Of a stretch of DNA of 21,353 nucleotides, positions 14,481 to 21,353 are shown piece after piece. The stretch lies in contig CAZSEX010000034.1 of NCBI GenBank assembly GCA_964606065.1, forward strand, positions 1-21,353, written 5' to 3'. The translations under genes were made by a program, and so were the position numbers. Position 1 is the first letter of the stretch. The number at the start of each line of letters is the position of its first letter. Source of the DNA: JAFGHJ01 sp964606065. Lineage in GTDB: Bacteria > Hydrothermota > UBA3072. The notes under the pieces are model-generated. The model did not search any database. It was not told the DNA's origin and saw nothing but the letters and a program-made list of their open reading frames with translations.

Positions 14481-15702
14481 TTTTCGCTTTTTTTAGTTTT
14501 TCTTTTAGTATGGGAATAACTTCAAAAAGGTCTCCCACGATTCCTATATCTGCGACTCTAAAGATAGGTGCGTCGGGGTCTTTATTTATGGCTACGATTA
14601 AATCCGAACCTCTCATACCTTCAATATGTTGGATAGCTCCGCTTATACCTACGGCAATATATATTTTGGGTCCGACCGTTTTTCCTGTCTGTCCCACCTG
14701 GTGAGAATAGGGAATCCATCCTTCATCTACCGTTGGTCTTGAAGCTCCTACCGCCCCGCCTAACACTTCCGCTAATTCGAATAAGAGTTTAAAATTATCA
14801 CTGCACCCCAAACCTCTGCCTCCGGAAACGATTATATTGGCATCTTCGATGGAGATATGAGAGGTGGTGTCTTCGATCCATTTTTCGAATTTTGTATTGC
14901 TTTTAAGAAGTTCGGATGAGATTTTTTCTTCTATAATTTCTCCTTTTTTATTTGTGTCTTCTTCAAGAGGTTTAAATACTTTTGGTCGTACAGTAGCCAT
15001 CTGAGGTCTCATATTCGGAGTTAAAATTCTGGCTTTAATGGAACCTCCAAACGCTGGTCTCGTCTGGAGCAAGTTCCCCTCGGAATCGACATCAAGCCCT
15101 GTACAATCGGCTGTTAACCCTGTGAAAATCTTAGCCGCAGCTCTGGAAAGAAGAGCTCTTCCCTGTGTTGTAGAAGGAGCAAGAAGAACAGAAGGTTTGT
15201 ATTTTTTTATCATTTCTATTAAAATATTGGTATAAGGTTCCGGTAAAAAATTCAGCAAAGAGTCGTCGTTTACGACAATTACCTTATCCGCTCCGTGCGC
15301 GATTAGTTTTTCAGGTTTACCTTTAAGGCTTTTTCCCAGAAGAAGGGCATAGAGATTTACCCCGAGTTTGTCCGCCAATTCTCTGCCCTTTCCGATAAGT
15401 TCTAACGCGGCTCCTTCGAGTTCGCCCCTTCGCTGTTCGGCAAATACCATCACATCCTTATAATTTTCTTTGTCTTTAAATTCATGAGCCTCTGTTTCTA
15501 TTTCTATGGCGTTGGTAGGACAGGGCCTAACGCATTCACCGCAAAGAGTACATTTTTCAAGGTCAATAACTGCGAGTTTTTTAAATTCTTTACCGTTGGC
15601 GAGCTTATGAGGTTCATCTACCAGACTGATAGCCCCATATTGGCAGTGTCTAACACAAATATTACAACCGATGCATTTGTTTTTAATTACACGTATACCC
15701 AT
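14473..15702 (-). CDS. etfA: Electron transfer flavoprotein alpha subunit with N-terminal 2[4Fe-4S] ferredoxin
   Basis: With EtfB it forms a flavoprotein heterodimer that carries electrons between acyl-CoA dehydrogenases and other carriers. Residues 1-65 form a ferredoxin domain with two complete clusters (C10, C13, C16, C20 and C51, C54, C57, C61 followed by Pro). The EtfA body follows (FAEQRRGEL onward) with the C-terminal FAD-binding region SGGRGLGCSDNF, GASRPTVDEGW, VGQTGKTVGPKIYIAVGISG and AINKDPDAPIF. At 409 aa it is longer than a plain EtfA (about 310-330) by the ferredoxin part. ATG 15702 shares a base with the etfB stop. Ferredoxin-carrying EtfA occurs in anaerobes; bifurcation is possible but unproven. 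No acyl-CoA dehydrogenase is adjacent. Confidence 0.93.
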   Translation of the reverse strand: MGIRVIKNKCIGCNICVRHCQYGAISLVDEPHKLANGKEFKKLAVIDLEKCTLCGECVRPCPTNAIEIETEAHEFKDKENYKDVMVFAEQRRGELEGAALELIGKGRELADKLGVNLYALLLGKSLKGKPEKLIAHGADKVIVVNDDSLLNFLPEPYTNILIEMIKKYKPSVLLAPSTTQGRALLSRAAAKIFTGLTADCTGLDVDSEGNLLQTRPAFGGSIKARILTPNMRPQMATVRPKVFKPLEEDTNKKGEIIEEKISSELLKSNTKFEKWIEDTTSHISIEDANIIVSGGRGLGCSDNFKLLFELAEVLGGAVGASRPTVDEGWIPYSHQVGQTGKTVGPKIYIAVGISGAIQHIEGMRGSDLIVAINKDPDAPIFRVADIGIVGDLFEVIPILKEKLKKAKNG

Positions 15703-16490
15703 TATATGAGTCCCATTTCTTTTTGTTTCTTTATGATTTCTTCAGCTGCTTCCTCTATTTGATCGATGCTAAAAATCTTTCCTTCTTTTGAGAGATCTGG
15801 CGTAAAAATTTCATCAACTATAGTGGGAGATCCATTAATCCCGATTTTGTCTTTATCTGCTTGAATATCCTCGGGACCCCAATGCGCTATTTCTGCTTTT
15901 TTTGCGTTTAATCTTCCTTTTAAAGTAGGAAGACGCGGTTCATTTATTTCTTTTACCACTGTAATTAGAAGAGGCAGCGGAGATGAAATAACTTCATAAC
16001 CGCCTTCGACAAGCCTTTCAGCTTTAATATTTTTTTCGTTTATTTCATCTATTTTTCTTACAAAAGTAATTTGAGGTATACCAAGCTGGGCGGCTACACC
16101 CGGACCGACCTGAGCTGTATCTCCATCTATCGCCTGTTTTCCGCAGATAATTAAATCGTAATCTTTTATTTTTTCACACGCTTTTGACAGAGTGTATGAA
16201 GTTGCCCATGTGTCAGCTCCGGCGAAATCACGGGAAGTTAATAAAATTCCCCGATCTACTCCCATGCCGATGACTTCTCTTAAAGCCGTTTCAGCCTGCG
16301 GAGGTCCCATCGAAATGGCGATAACCTCTCCGCCCATTTTTTCTTTCAAGCGAAGACCTTCTTCCACAGCGTAAAGATCGAAAGGATTAACCATTAATTC
16401 AACCCCTTCCCTTACAACCGTTCCTGATTTTTCGTCCATTTTAGCTTGTTCGGGATTGGGAACCTGTTTAATGCATATTATTATCTTCAA
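15702..16490 (-). CDS. etfB: Electron transfer flavoprotein beta subunit
   Basis: A 262-aa partner of EtfA. It starts at TTG 16490, whose bases overlap the fabF stop by 4 nt (TTGA); the N-terminus MKIIICIKQVPNPEQAKMD fits the family exactly at this codon. VNPFDLYAVEEGLRLKEK and GKQAIDGDTAQVGPGVAAQL are signature blocks. The DGDTAQVGP loop is the form seen in Etfs of anaerobes, including flavin-bifurcating ones with a second FAD, rather than the AMP-binding form of mitochondrial-type Etfs; this reading is from memory. LPTLKGRLNAKKAEIAHW is the recognition-loop region. It is embedded between fabF and etfA in one transcription unit. Confidence 0.93.
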   Translation of the reverse strand: MKIIICIKQVPNPEQAKMDEKSGTVVREGVELMVNPFDLYAVEEGLRLKEKMGGEVIAISMGPPQAETALREVIGMGVDRGILLTSRDFAGADTWATSYTLSKACEKIKDYDLIICGKQAIDGDTAQVGPGVAAQLGIPQITFVRKIDEINEKNIKAERLVEGGYEVISSPLPLLITVVKEINEPRLPTLKGRLNAKKAEIAHWGPEDIQADKDKIGINGSPTIVDEIFTPDLSKEGKIFSIDQIEEAAEEIIKKQKEMGLI

Positions 16491-17731
16491 TTGGAATCCT
16501 CGTATTTTTTAAACGCCAGTGTTACGTTGTGCCCTCCGAAACCAAATGAATTGGAAAGAGCGACTTTTATATCTTTTTTTACAGCTTCATTCGGAGTGTA
16601 ATTGAGATCACATTCTTCGTCGGGTGTTTCATAATTGATTGTTGGAGTGATAATACCTTCCCGTAAGCTTAATGTACAGGCGATAGCTTCCACAGCCGAA
16701 GTCGCGCCTAAGAGATGGCCGGTCATAGATTTACTCGAGGAAATGTTAATCTCATAAGCTCTATCACCGAAAACTTTCTTTATTACCTTGGTTTCGACTT
16801 TATCGTTAAGTATAGTAGATGTTCCATGAGCGTTTATATAATCTACATCTTCTTCTTTTATATTTCCGTCTTCCATAGCCCGTTTAATTGCCATAGCCTG
16901 GGGTTCTCCAGTTTCGTTGGGAGCGGTAATGTGGAATGCGTCCTCCGATGTTCCGTAACCGACTATTTCACCGTATATGTGTGCGCCTCTTTTTTTTGCG
17001 CTTTCCAGATTTTCGAGAATTAATGTGCCCGACCCTTCCGCTACTATAAATCCGTCTCTGTCTTTGTCGAAAGGTCTGGAGGCTTTTTCCGGTGCGTCAT
17101 TTCTTGTAGATAAACTTCTTGCCGCACAGAAACCTGCAAGGGCGAGGGGTCCTATGGGAGCTTCACTTCCTCCTGTTATCATTATGTCCATTTCTCCGGA
17201 ACGAACTTTCCGGAAAGCTTCACCAATAGCGTGTCCGGAAGAAGCGCAGGCGGAAACCACTCCGTAGTTAGCCCCTTTAAAGCCGAACTTCATAGCGATC
17301 ATTCCGGGAGCCATATTTATTATCAGAGCCGGGATAAAGAAAGGGCTTACCTTCTCAGGCCCTCTTTCCAGTAATTTCGAGTGTTCCTGTTCCCATACGT
17401 TTTCTCCTCCTATACCCGAACCATAGATTACTCCAATCCTGTCCATATCCAGATTTTCGAGATTTAAACCGCTTTTTTCTATTGCTTCCGCAGCAGAATA
17501 GAGAGCATACAGGGTGAAAAGATCGAATCTTCTGATTTCTTTTACATCCAGCCTTTTTGAAGGGTCGAAATCTTTGATTTCTCCGGCGATCTGACTTTTA
17601 TAAGGAGAAGGATCAAATTTTGTGATTTTTGAAATCCCGTTTTTGCCGTTTTTAAGAGAATTCCAGAACTCCCTGATTCCTATTCCTACGGGAGTAACTG
17701 TTCCTACCCCCGTAATAGCGACACGTTGCAT
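16487..17731 (-). CDS. fabF: 3-oxoacyl-[acyl-carrier-protein] synthase II
   Basis: The condensing enzyme of type II fatty acid elongation: acyl-ACP plus malonyl-ACP gives 3-oxoacyl-ACP. At 414 aa it has normal length. The Cys-His-His triad is Cys162 (VVSACASSGHAIG), His302 (INAHGTSTILND) and His339 (MTGHLLGATSAVEA), with Lys334 in SSSKSMTG. The N-terminal RVAITGVGTVTPVG and C-terminal SNSFGFGGHNVTLAFK are typical. It starts 4 nt after the acpP stop with only a weak ribosome site. No FabH is present in the cluster, so initiation must come from another gene or another enzyme. Confidence 0.97.
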   Translation of the reverse strand: MQRVAITGVGTVTPVGIGIREFWNSLKNGKNGISKITKFDPSPYKSQIAGEIKDFDPSKRLDVKEIRRFDLFTLYALYSAAEAIEKSGLNLENLDMDRIGVIYGSGIGGENVWEQEHSKLLERGPEKVSPFFIPALIINMAPGMIAMKFGFKGANYGVVSACASSGHAIGEAFRKVRSGEMDIMITGGSEAPIGPLALAGFCAARSLSTRNDAPEKASRPFDKDRDGFIVAEGSGTLILENLESAKKRGAHIYGEIVGYGTSEDAFHITAPNETGEPQAMAIKRAMEDGNIKEEDVDYINAHGTSTILNDKVETKVIKKVFGDRAYEINISSSKSMTGHLLGATSAVEAIACTLSLREGIITPTINYETPDEECDLNYTPNEAVKKDIKVALSNSFGFGGHNVTLAFKKYEDSN

Positions 17732-17735
17732 TCTT

Positions 17736-17975
17736 TTATTCTTCTTCTATATGCGCCTTTAGATATTCGACTGCTTTTCCAACTGTTTCCAGTTTCTCGG
17801 CATCTTCGTCGGGAATGCTTATGTCAAATTCTTCTTCGAAAGAAAGAATTAATTCCACTGTGTCAAGCGAATCGGCGCCGAGATCATCTATAAAATGTGC
17901 GTCGGGCGTAACTTCAGATTCATCAACACCTAATTGTTCAACAATAATTTTTTTTACTTTGTCCATTAACGCCAT
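17736..17975 (-). CDS. acpP: Acyl carrier protein
   Basis: A 79-aa acidic carrier that holds growing acyl chains on a phosphopantetheine arm attached to Ser36 in DLGADSLDTVEL. Length and helix layout are normal. ATG 17975 is preceded by GAGGAGG, the strongest ribosome site in the operon, in line with the high amounts of ACP needed. It sits between fabG (24-nt gap) and fabF, the standard order. Confidence 0.97.
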   Translation of the reverse strand: MALMDKVKKIIVEQLGVDESEVTPDAHFIDDLGADSLDTVELILSFEEEFDISIPDEDAEKLETVGKAVEYLKAHIEEE

Positions 17976-17999
17976 ACAAAAACCTCCTCTTATTTATTT

Positions 18000-18728
18000 T
18001 TAAGTTAGAAGTCCTCCGTCAACCTGGATTACCTGTCCGGTTATGTAAGAAGCTTCATCAGATACCAAAAAATCAACCAGATTACACACATCTTCAATCT
18101 CTCCGAATCTGCCCAGAGGTATTTTAGATAGATAATCTTTTTTTATTTGTTCCGGAAGTTTCTCTGTCATTTCGGTTTTTATAAAACCCGGCGCGATAGC
18201 ATTAGCGGTGATATATCTCGAGCCGACTTCTCTGGCAATCGATTTTGTAAAACCGATTATTCCGGCTTTCGACGCAGCGTAATTAGCTTGACCCGCGTTC
18301 CCCATAATTCCAACCACAGAAGAAATAGAAATTATTCTTCCCCAGTGTGAACTCATCATCCCTCGAATGGCCGCTTTGGTACAATTAAATACACCTTTTA
18401 AATTTATTTGTAAAACTTTATCCCAGTCCTCTTCTTTCATGCGTAAAATGAAATTGTCTCGAGTAATCCCAGCGTTATTGATTAATATATTAATATTTCC
18501 GAGAGAAGAAGATACTTCCGTAATAGCTGATTTTACAGCATTATAGTCGGTTACATCGACTTTCAAAAAGGAAGCTTCCACTCCTGACTTTTTAGCTTCT
18601 TCCGCTACTGTAGATGCATCCTGAACGTCAAAAATGATACAATTAATACCCTTCGATGCGAGTTTAAGAGTTATACCCTTTCCGATGCCGCTTCCGCCTC
18701 CTGTAATTAAAGCTAATTTATTATTCAT
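18000..18728 (-). CDS. fabG: 3-oxoacyl-[acyl-carrier-protein] reductase
   Basis: An NADPH-dependent short-chain dehydrogenase that reduces 3-oxoacyl-ACP in each elongation cycle. The 242-aa protein has the Rossmann glycine motif TGGGSGIGKG (9-18), NNAG (84-87) and the tetrad Asn109, Ser137, Tyr150 and Lys154 (NYAASKAG). The ending ITGQVIQVDGGL is characteristic. The ATG lies inside the fabD end (8-nt overlap) with AGGAGG in the fabD coding sequence. Position and sequence make FabG far more likely than another SDR. Confidence 0.96.
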   Translation of the reverse strand: MNNKLALITGGGSGIGKGITLKLASKGINCIIFDVQDASTVAEEAKKSGVEASFLKVDVTDYNAVKSAITEVSSSLGNINILINNAGITRDNFILRMKEEDWDKVLQINLKGVFNCTKAAIRGMMSSHWGRIISISSVVGIMGNAGQANYAASKAGIIGFTKSIAREVGSRYITANAIAPGFIKTEMTEKLPEQIKKDYLSKIPLGRFGEIEDVCNLVDFLVSDEASYITGQVIQVDGGLLT

Positions 18729-19623
18729 CGATAAACCTCCTGATTTCCTCTGGATAAGAAATACTCAATGTTTCAACTTTGTCAAGTGTTTTTTTTACCA
18801 TTTTAATCAAGATACTATTATGTCCAATTTCTATAAATCGCGTTACTCCATCCCTTTTCATATTCAATAAAGTATCGACCCAGCGTACGGGTTTTTCTAT
18901 TTGCTCGCCCAGTGATTTTTTAATCTCCTCGACTTCTGTGACTTTTTCCCCGGTTACATTTGAATAAACGGGCACTTCCGGTTTATTTATTTCGACTTTC
19001 GAAATAACTTTTTTAAACGGTTCAGAAATTTCTTTCATTAAAGGTGAATGAAATGCTCCCGAAACTTTTAGAGGTATAATCACCGCGCCTATGGCTTTTA
19101 GCTTTTCTTCGGTTTTTTTGACAGAGTCGACTTCGCCTGTTATGACCGTTTGTGTGGGCGTATTGAAATTTGCGGCATTAACAATACCGGATGTTGAATC
19201 TATTATATCTAAAACCTCCTCCGAAGATAACCCAATAATGGCGCTCATTGTGCCTTTCTTTGTTTTTCTCATCAATTCTCCTCTGAAGCGAACCAGATGA
19301 AGGGCATCCGGAAAATTAAATGTTCCGGCTGTAAGGTGGGCAGTGTACTCTCCGAGGCTGTGACCGGCAACGCAGCAAAATTCGAGCTTGTTTTTTAAAA
19401 TGCTGAAAATTACGTACGAATTCAAAAGTATCGCTACCTGCGCGTTTTTAGCATCGGTTAACTCGTCCTGGGGGCCCATAAAAGAAATTTCTTTTATGGG
19501 AAAGCCGAGTTTCTTTTCTGCTTCATCATAAAGTTCTCTGGCAATAGGAAATTCTTCGTACAAATCTTTTCCCATTCCCACTTTTTGGCTTCCCTGACCC
19601 GGGAAAAGCAAAGCTGTTTTCAT
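18721..19623 (-). CDS. fabD: Malonyl-CoA:ACP transacylase
   Basis: It transfers malonyl groups from CoA to ACP. The 300-aa protein opens with LLFPGQGSQKVGMGKDL. The active-site Ser89 is in VAGHSLGEYTAHL and His192 in SGAFHSPLM; NFNTPTQTVITGE is also conserved. The ATG overlaps the plsX stop by 4 nt (ATGA), so nothing can lie between plsX and fabD, where many bacteria carry fabH. Confidence 0.96.
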   Translation of the reverse strand: MKTALLFPGQGSQKVGMGKDLYEEFPIARELYDEAEKKLGFPIKEISFMGPQDELTDAKNAQVAILLNSYVIFSILKNKLEFCCVAGHSLGEYTAHLTAGTFNFPDALHLVRFRGELMRKTKKGTMSAIIGLSSEEVLDIIDSTSGIVNAANFNTPTQTVITGEVDSVKKTEEKLKAIGAVIIPLKVSGAFHSPLMKEISEPFKKVISKVEINKPEVPVYSNVTGEKVTEVEEIKKSLGEQIEKPVRWVDTLLNMKRDGVTRFIEIGHNSILIKMVKKTLDKVETLSISYPEEIRRFIDE

Positions 19624-20597
19624 TGTTTCAGGCTTTCTTGTATTAGAGAATTTACTTTTAGATCGTAGAATTTATATCCCTTCAGTATCGCGTTTTTTAT
19701 TGCCATTTCGTTCGACCTTCCGTGACAGATAACCGTTATACCGTTAATTCCGAGTAAAATTGCTCCTCCGTATTCCTCGTAATCGACTTTTTTTGATAAC
19801 TTTTTGAACACAGGACGCATCAGCAATCCTCCCGTGGTAGCAAGAAGGTTCTTCGAAGAACCTTCCTTTATTTCGGTTATAAGAAAATCGACCATGGATT
19901 CTCCGAATTTTAGAACCGCGTTGCCGGTGAAACCGTCACAGACTACCACATTAGCCCTTCCGCTTAATATGTCGTATCCTTCTACATTCCCGATAAAGTT
20001 TATGTTCGCTTCGGAAAGTAAACTGTGGGCTTCCGTTACGTTTTTCCCCCCTTTTGTATCTTCCCTTCCCATGGAGAGCAGACCTACGGAAGGGTTTTTC
20101 AGGTTAAATACTTTTTCGAGGTATAGAGAGCCCATAATGCCAAAGTCTCTGAGATTTTCAGGTTTTGCACCGTAATTTGCTCCGACATCCAATACCAGGA
20201 CTTTTCCGGTTTTTGTAGGGAAAAAAGTAGCAAGCGCGGGTCTGTCCGCGCCTTCCAGGCGACCGAGAGAAAGAATGGAGAAAGCTACTGCCGCGCCTGT
20301 ATTTCCGGCTGAAATCGCGACGTCGGCTGAGCCATCTTTCTGAAGTTCTATCGCTTTTGCCAGCGATGAATTTTTCTTTTTTCTGTATGCTTCCATAGGG
20401 GGTTCACCGGGACTTATGATCTGGGAAGTATCGACAATTTCGAACTTATTTGAAACGGGAAACTTTTTAATTGTTTCCTTATTGCCCACTAATTTAACTT
20501 CGATTAATTTTCCTAATTCCGTATACGCGAGATTTATTCCCTCAATAATTTTACGGGGAGCATAATCGCCCCCCATAACATCTATCGCTATTTTCAT
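19620..20597 (-). CDS. plsX: Phosphate acyltransferase PlsX
   Basis: It makes acyl-phosphate from acyl-ACP, feeding PlsY in the first step of phospholipid synthesis. The 325-aa protein begins MKIAIDVMGGDYAPRKIIEG and contains SAGNTGAAVAFSILSLGRL, VLDVGANYGAKPENL and CDGFTGNAVLKFGES, all PlsX hallmarks. The ATG follows the rpmF stop with no gap (TAAATG). The rpmF-plsX pairing is widespread and couples envelope lipid supply to translation capacity. Confidence 0.96.
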   Translation of the reverse strand: MKIAIDVMGGDYAPRKIIEGINLAYTELGKLIEVKLVGNKETIKKFPVSNKFEIVDTSQIISPGEPPMEAYRKKKNSSLAKAIELQKDGSADVAISAGNTGAAVAFSILSLGRLEGADRPALATFFPTKTGKVLVLDVGANYGAKPENLRDFGIMGSLYLEKVFNLKNPSVGLLSMGREDTKGGKNVTEAHSLLSEANINFIGNVEGYDILSGRANVVVCDGFTGNAVLKFGESMVDFLITEIKEGSSKNLLATTGGLLMRPVFKKLSKKVDYEEYGGAILLGINGITVICHGRSNEMAIKNAILKGYKFYDLKVNSLIQESLKQ

Positions 20598-20783
20598 TTA
20601 AGTTTCTTGCAGATCTTTTAAAATCAAACGCCCTTTATAATATCCGCAATAAGGACAAACTCTGTGGGGTTTGATTAAGGAATGGCAATGGGAGCACTCG
20701 ACCAGGTTGCTTTCTTTAATTTTCCAGTGAGTTCTCCTTTTCTTTCCTCGTGTACGTGAAGATCTCCTTTTGGGAACTGGCAT
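20598..20783 (-). CDS. rpmF: Ribosomal protein L32, zinc-ribbon form
   Basis: A 61-aa basic large-subunit protein. The N-terminus MPVPKRRSSRTRGKKRRTHW is characteristic. Four cysteines (C30, C33, C43, C46 in ECSHCHSL and VCPYCGYYKG) form a zinc ribbon, so this is the zinc-binding (C+) version. It lies between yceD and plsX, a conserved arrangement. Confidence 0.97.
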   Translation of the reverse strand: MPVPKRRSSRTRGKKRRTHWKIKESNLVECSHCHSLIKPHRVCPYCGYYKGRLILKDLQET

Positions 20784-20805
20784 AAAAATCCTCCAATTGT
20801 TTTTA

Positions 20806-21306
20806 TTAAGATTTAATTAAATAAAACTGTTTTTCTTTTACTTTGCTGTGTTCGCATGTTGTCTTGTTAAGATTGGCTCCACAGATAGGGCATAAACCTT
20901 TGCATTCTTCGCTGCAAAGCGGTTTAATCGGGATCGAAAGTATTATCTGGTCACGGAGAAAATGCCCTAAATTGATACAGTTATTTTCTACGATATATTC
21001 GTTTTTGTTTTTATCGATTTCTCTGGGCGACTTTCCATTGATAGCGTAATCCGCTTTTTTTTTGAATTTCAGTCGAAAATTACGCTTCTCATGCCGGTTA
21101 ATATCTTCAAGACAGCGAGAACAGGTGAGTGATAAATCGTATTCTTCAAAGCCTTCGACATTGTAAAAGTTTCCGCTTTTCTGTACTCTTACCTGTACAT
21201 GTACATCACTTGTTATTTCTTTAACAGAAACATTCTCTTCTTTGATATTAAAATCCCACACGCTTCCCTCTCCGGGAAGGTTCCCTATGTTTATATGTAA
21301 ATCCAT
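20806..21306 (-). CDS. yceD: YceD/DUF177 family protein
   Basis: A 166-aa cytoplasmic protein of the YceD (DUF177) family, associated from literature with 23S rRNA metabolism and almost always next to rpmF. The opening MDLHINIGNLPGEGSVWDFN fits the family. A CxxC pair (C62, C65 in LTCSRCLEDI) and a C-terminal zinc ribbon (C131, C135, C139, C142 in CSEECKGLCPICGANLN, plus C151) are intact. The ATG has no ribosome site and the -10 box is only about 7-10 nt upstream, so the message appears leaderless. A GTG at codon 16, behind GGAGAGG, is an alternative start but would remove conserved residues. First gene of the operon. Confidence 0.92.
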   Translation of the reverse strand: MDLHINIGNLPGEGSVWDFNIKEENVSVKEITSDVHVQVRVQKSGNFYNVEGFEEYDLSLTCSRCLEDINRHEKRNFRLKFKKKADYAINGKSPREIDKNKNEYIVENNCINLGHFLRDQIILSIPIKPLCSEECKGLCPICGANLNKTTCEHSKVKEKQFYLIKS

Positions 21307-21316
21307 AACGGTTATA

Positions 21317-21344
21317 ATATTAAAAAGAAACTTCTTTTTGTCAA
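21317..21344 (-). promoter_or_regulatory. Promoter of the yceD-rpmF-plsX-fab-etf-gyrA operon, near-leaderless
   Basis: Reverse strand TTGACA (21344-21339), 16-nt spacer, TAATAT (21322-21317); an overlapping TATTAT (21319-21314) is the alternative -10 with a 19-nt spacer. Only 7-10 nt separate the -10 from the ATG at 21306, so the 5' leader would be zero to about four bases. Confidence 0.65.
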
Positions 21345-21353
21345 GTTCCGAGA

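Overview
The window (about 21 kb) looks like chromosomal DNA from an uncultured, AT-rich, Gram-negative-type bacterium that is probably anaerobic. Support comes from secreted proteins and a beta-barrel-like protein, a ferredoxin-carrying electron transfer flavoprotein, and an archaeal-type three-cysteine peroxiredoxin. The sequence alone does not allow a phylum call. No rRNA, tRNA or CRISPR array was seen.

Left part (1-8,500). A partial minus-strand membrane-anchored DUF362-type gene diverges from lysS. Downstream are queF, a hotdog thioesterase, a GxxExxY (PD-(D/E)XK-like) gene, thrC, a small beta-barrel-like protein and an amino-acid permease fused to a PTS EIIA-like domain, all on the plus strand. 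Intergenic DNA from lysS to thrC is full of short-period microrepeats (7, 9 and 10 nt). One 9-nt family forms a near-perfect inverted repeat around the very AT-rich GxxExxY gene, so 3942-4458 looks like a compact mobile unit.

Middle (8,500-11,820). A small minus-strand signal-peptide ORF, a peroxiredoxin with a strong promoter, a convergent secreted beta-helix protein, and a 418-bp gap. That gap holds an elaborate palindromic element of about 160 nt, a candidate structured RNA or MITE-like element.

Right part (11,821-21,306). One tightly packed minus-strand operon: yceD-rpmF-plsX-fabD-fabG-acpP-fabF-etfB-etfA-gyrA plus a 79-aa ORF. Most junctions overlap by 1-8 nt. It couples lipid synthesis to an electron-transfer flavoprotein and DNA gyrase A. 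fabH, usually between plsX and fabD, is absent.

Five promoters share TTGACA, a 16-nt spacer and a TATAAT-like box. For lysS and for the yceD operon the -10 box lies so close to the ATG, with no Shine-Dalgarno sequence, that both are predicted to make leaderless mRNA. The candidates most worth pursuing are the inverted-repeat-flanked GxxExxY unit, the 11,569-11,727 palindromic element and the leaderless promoters.
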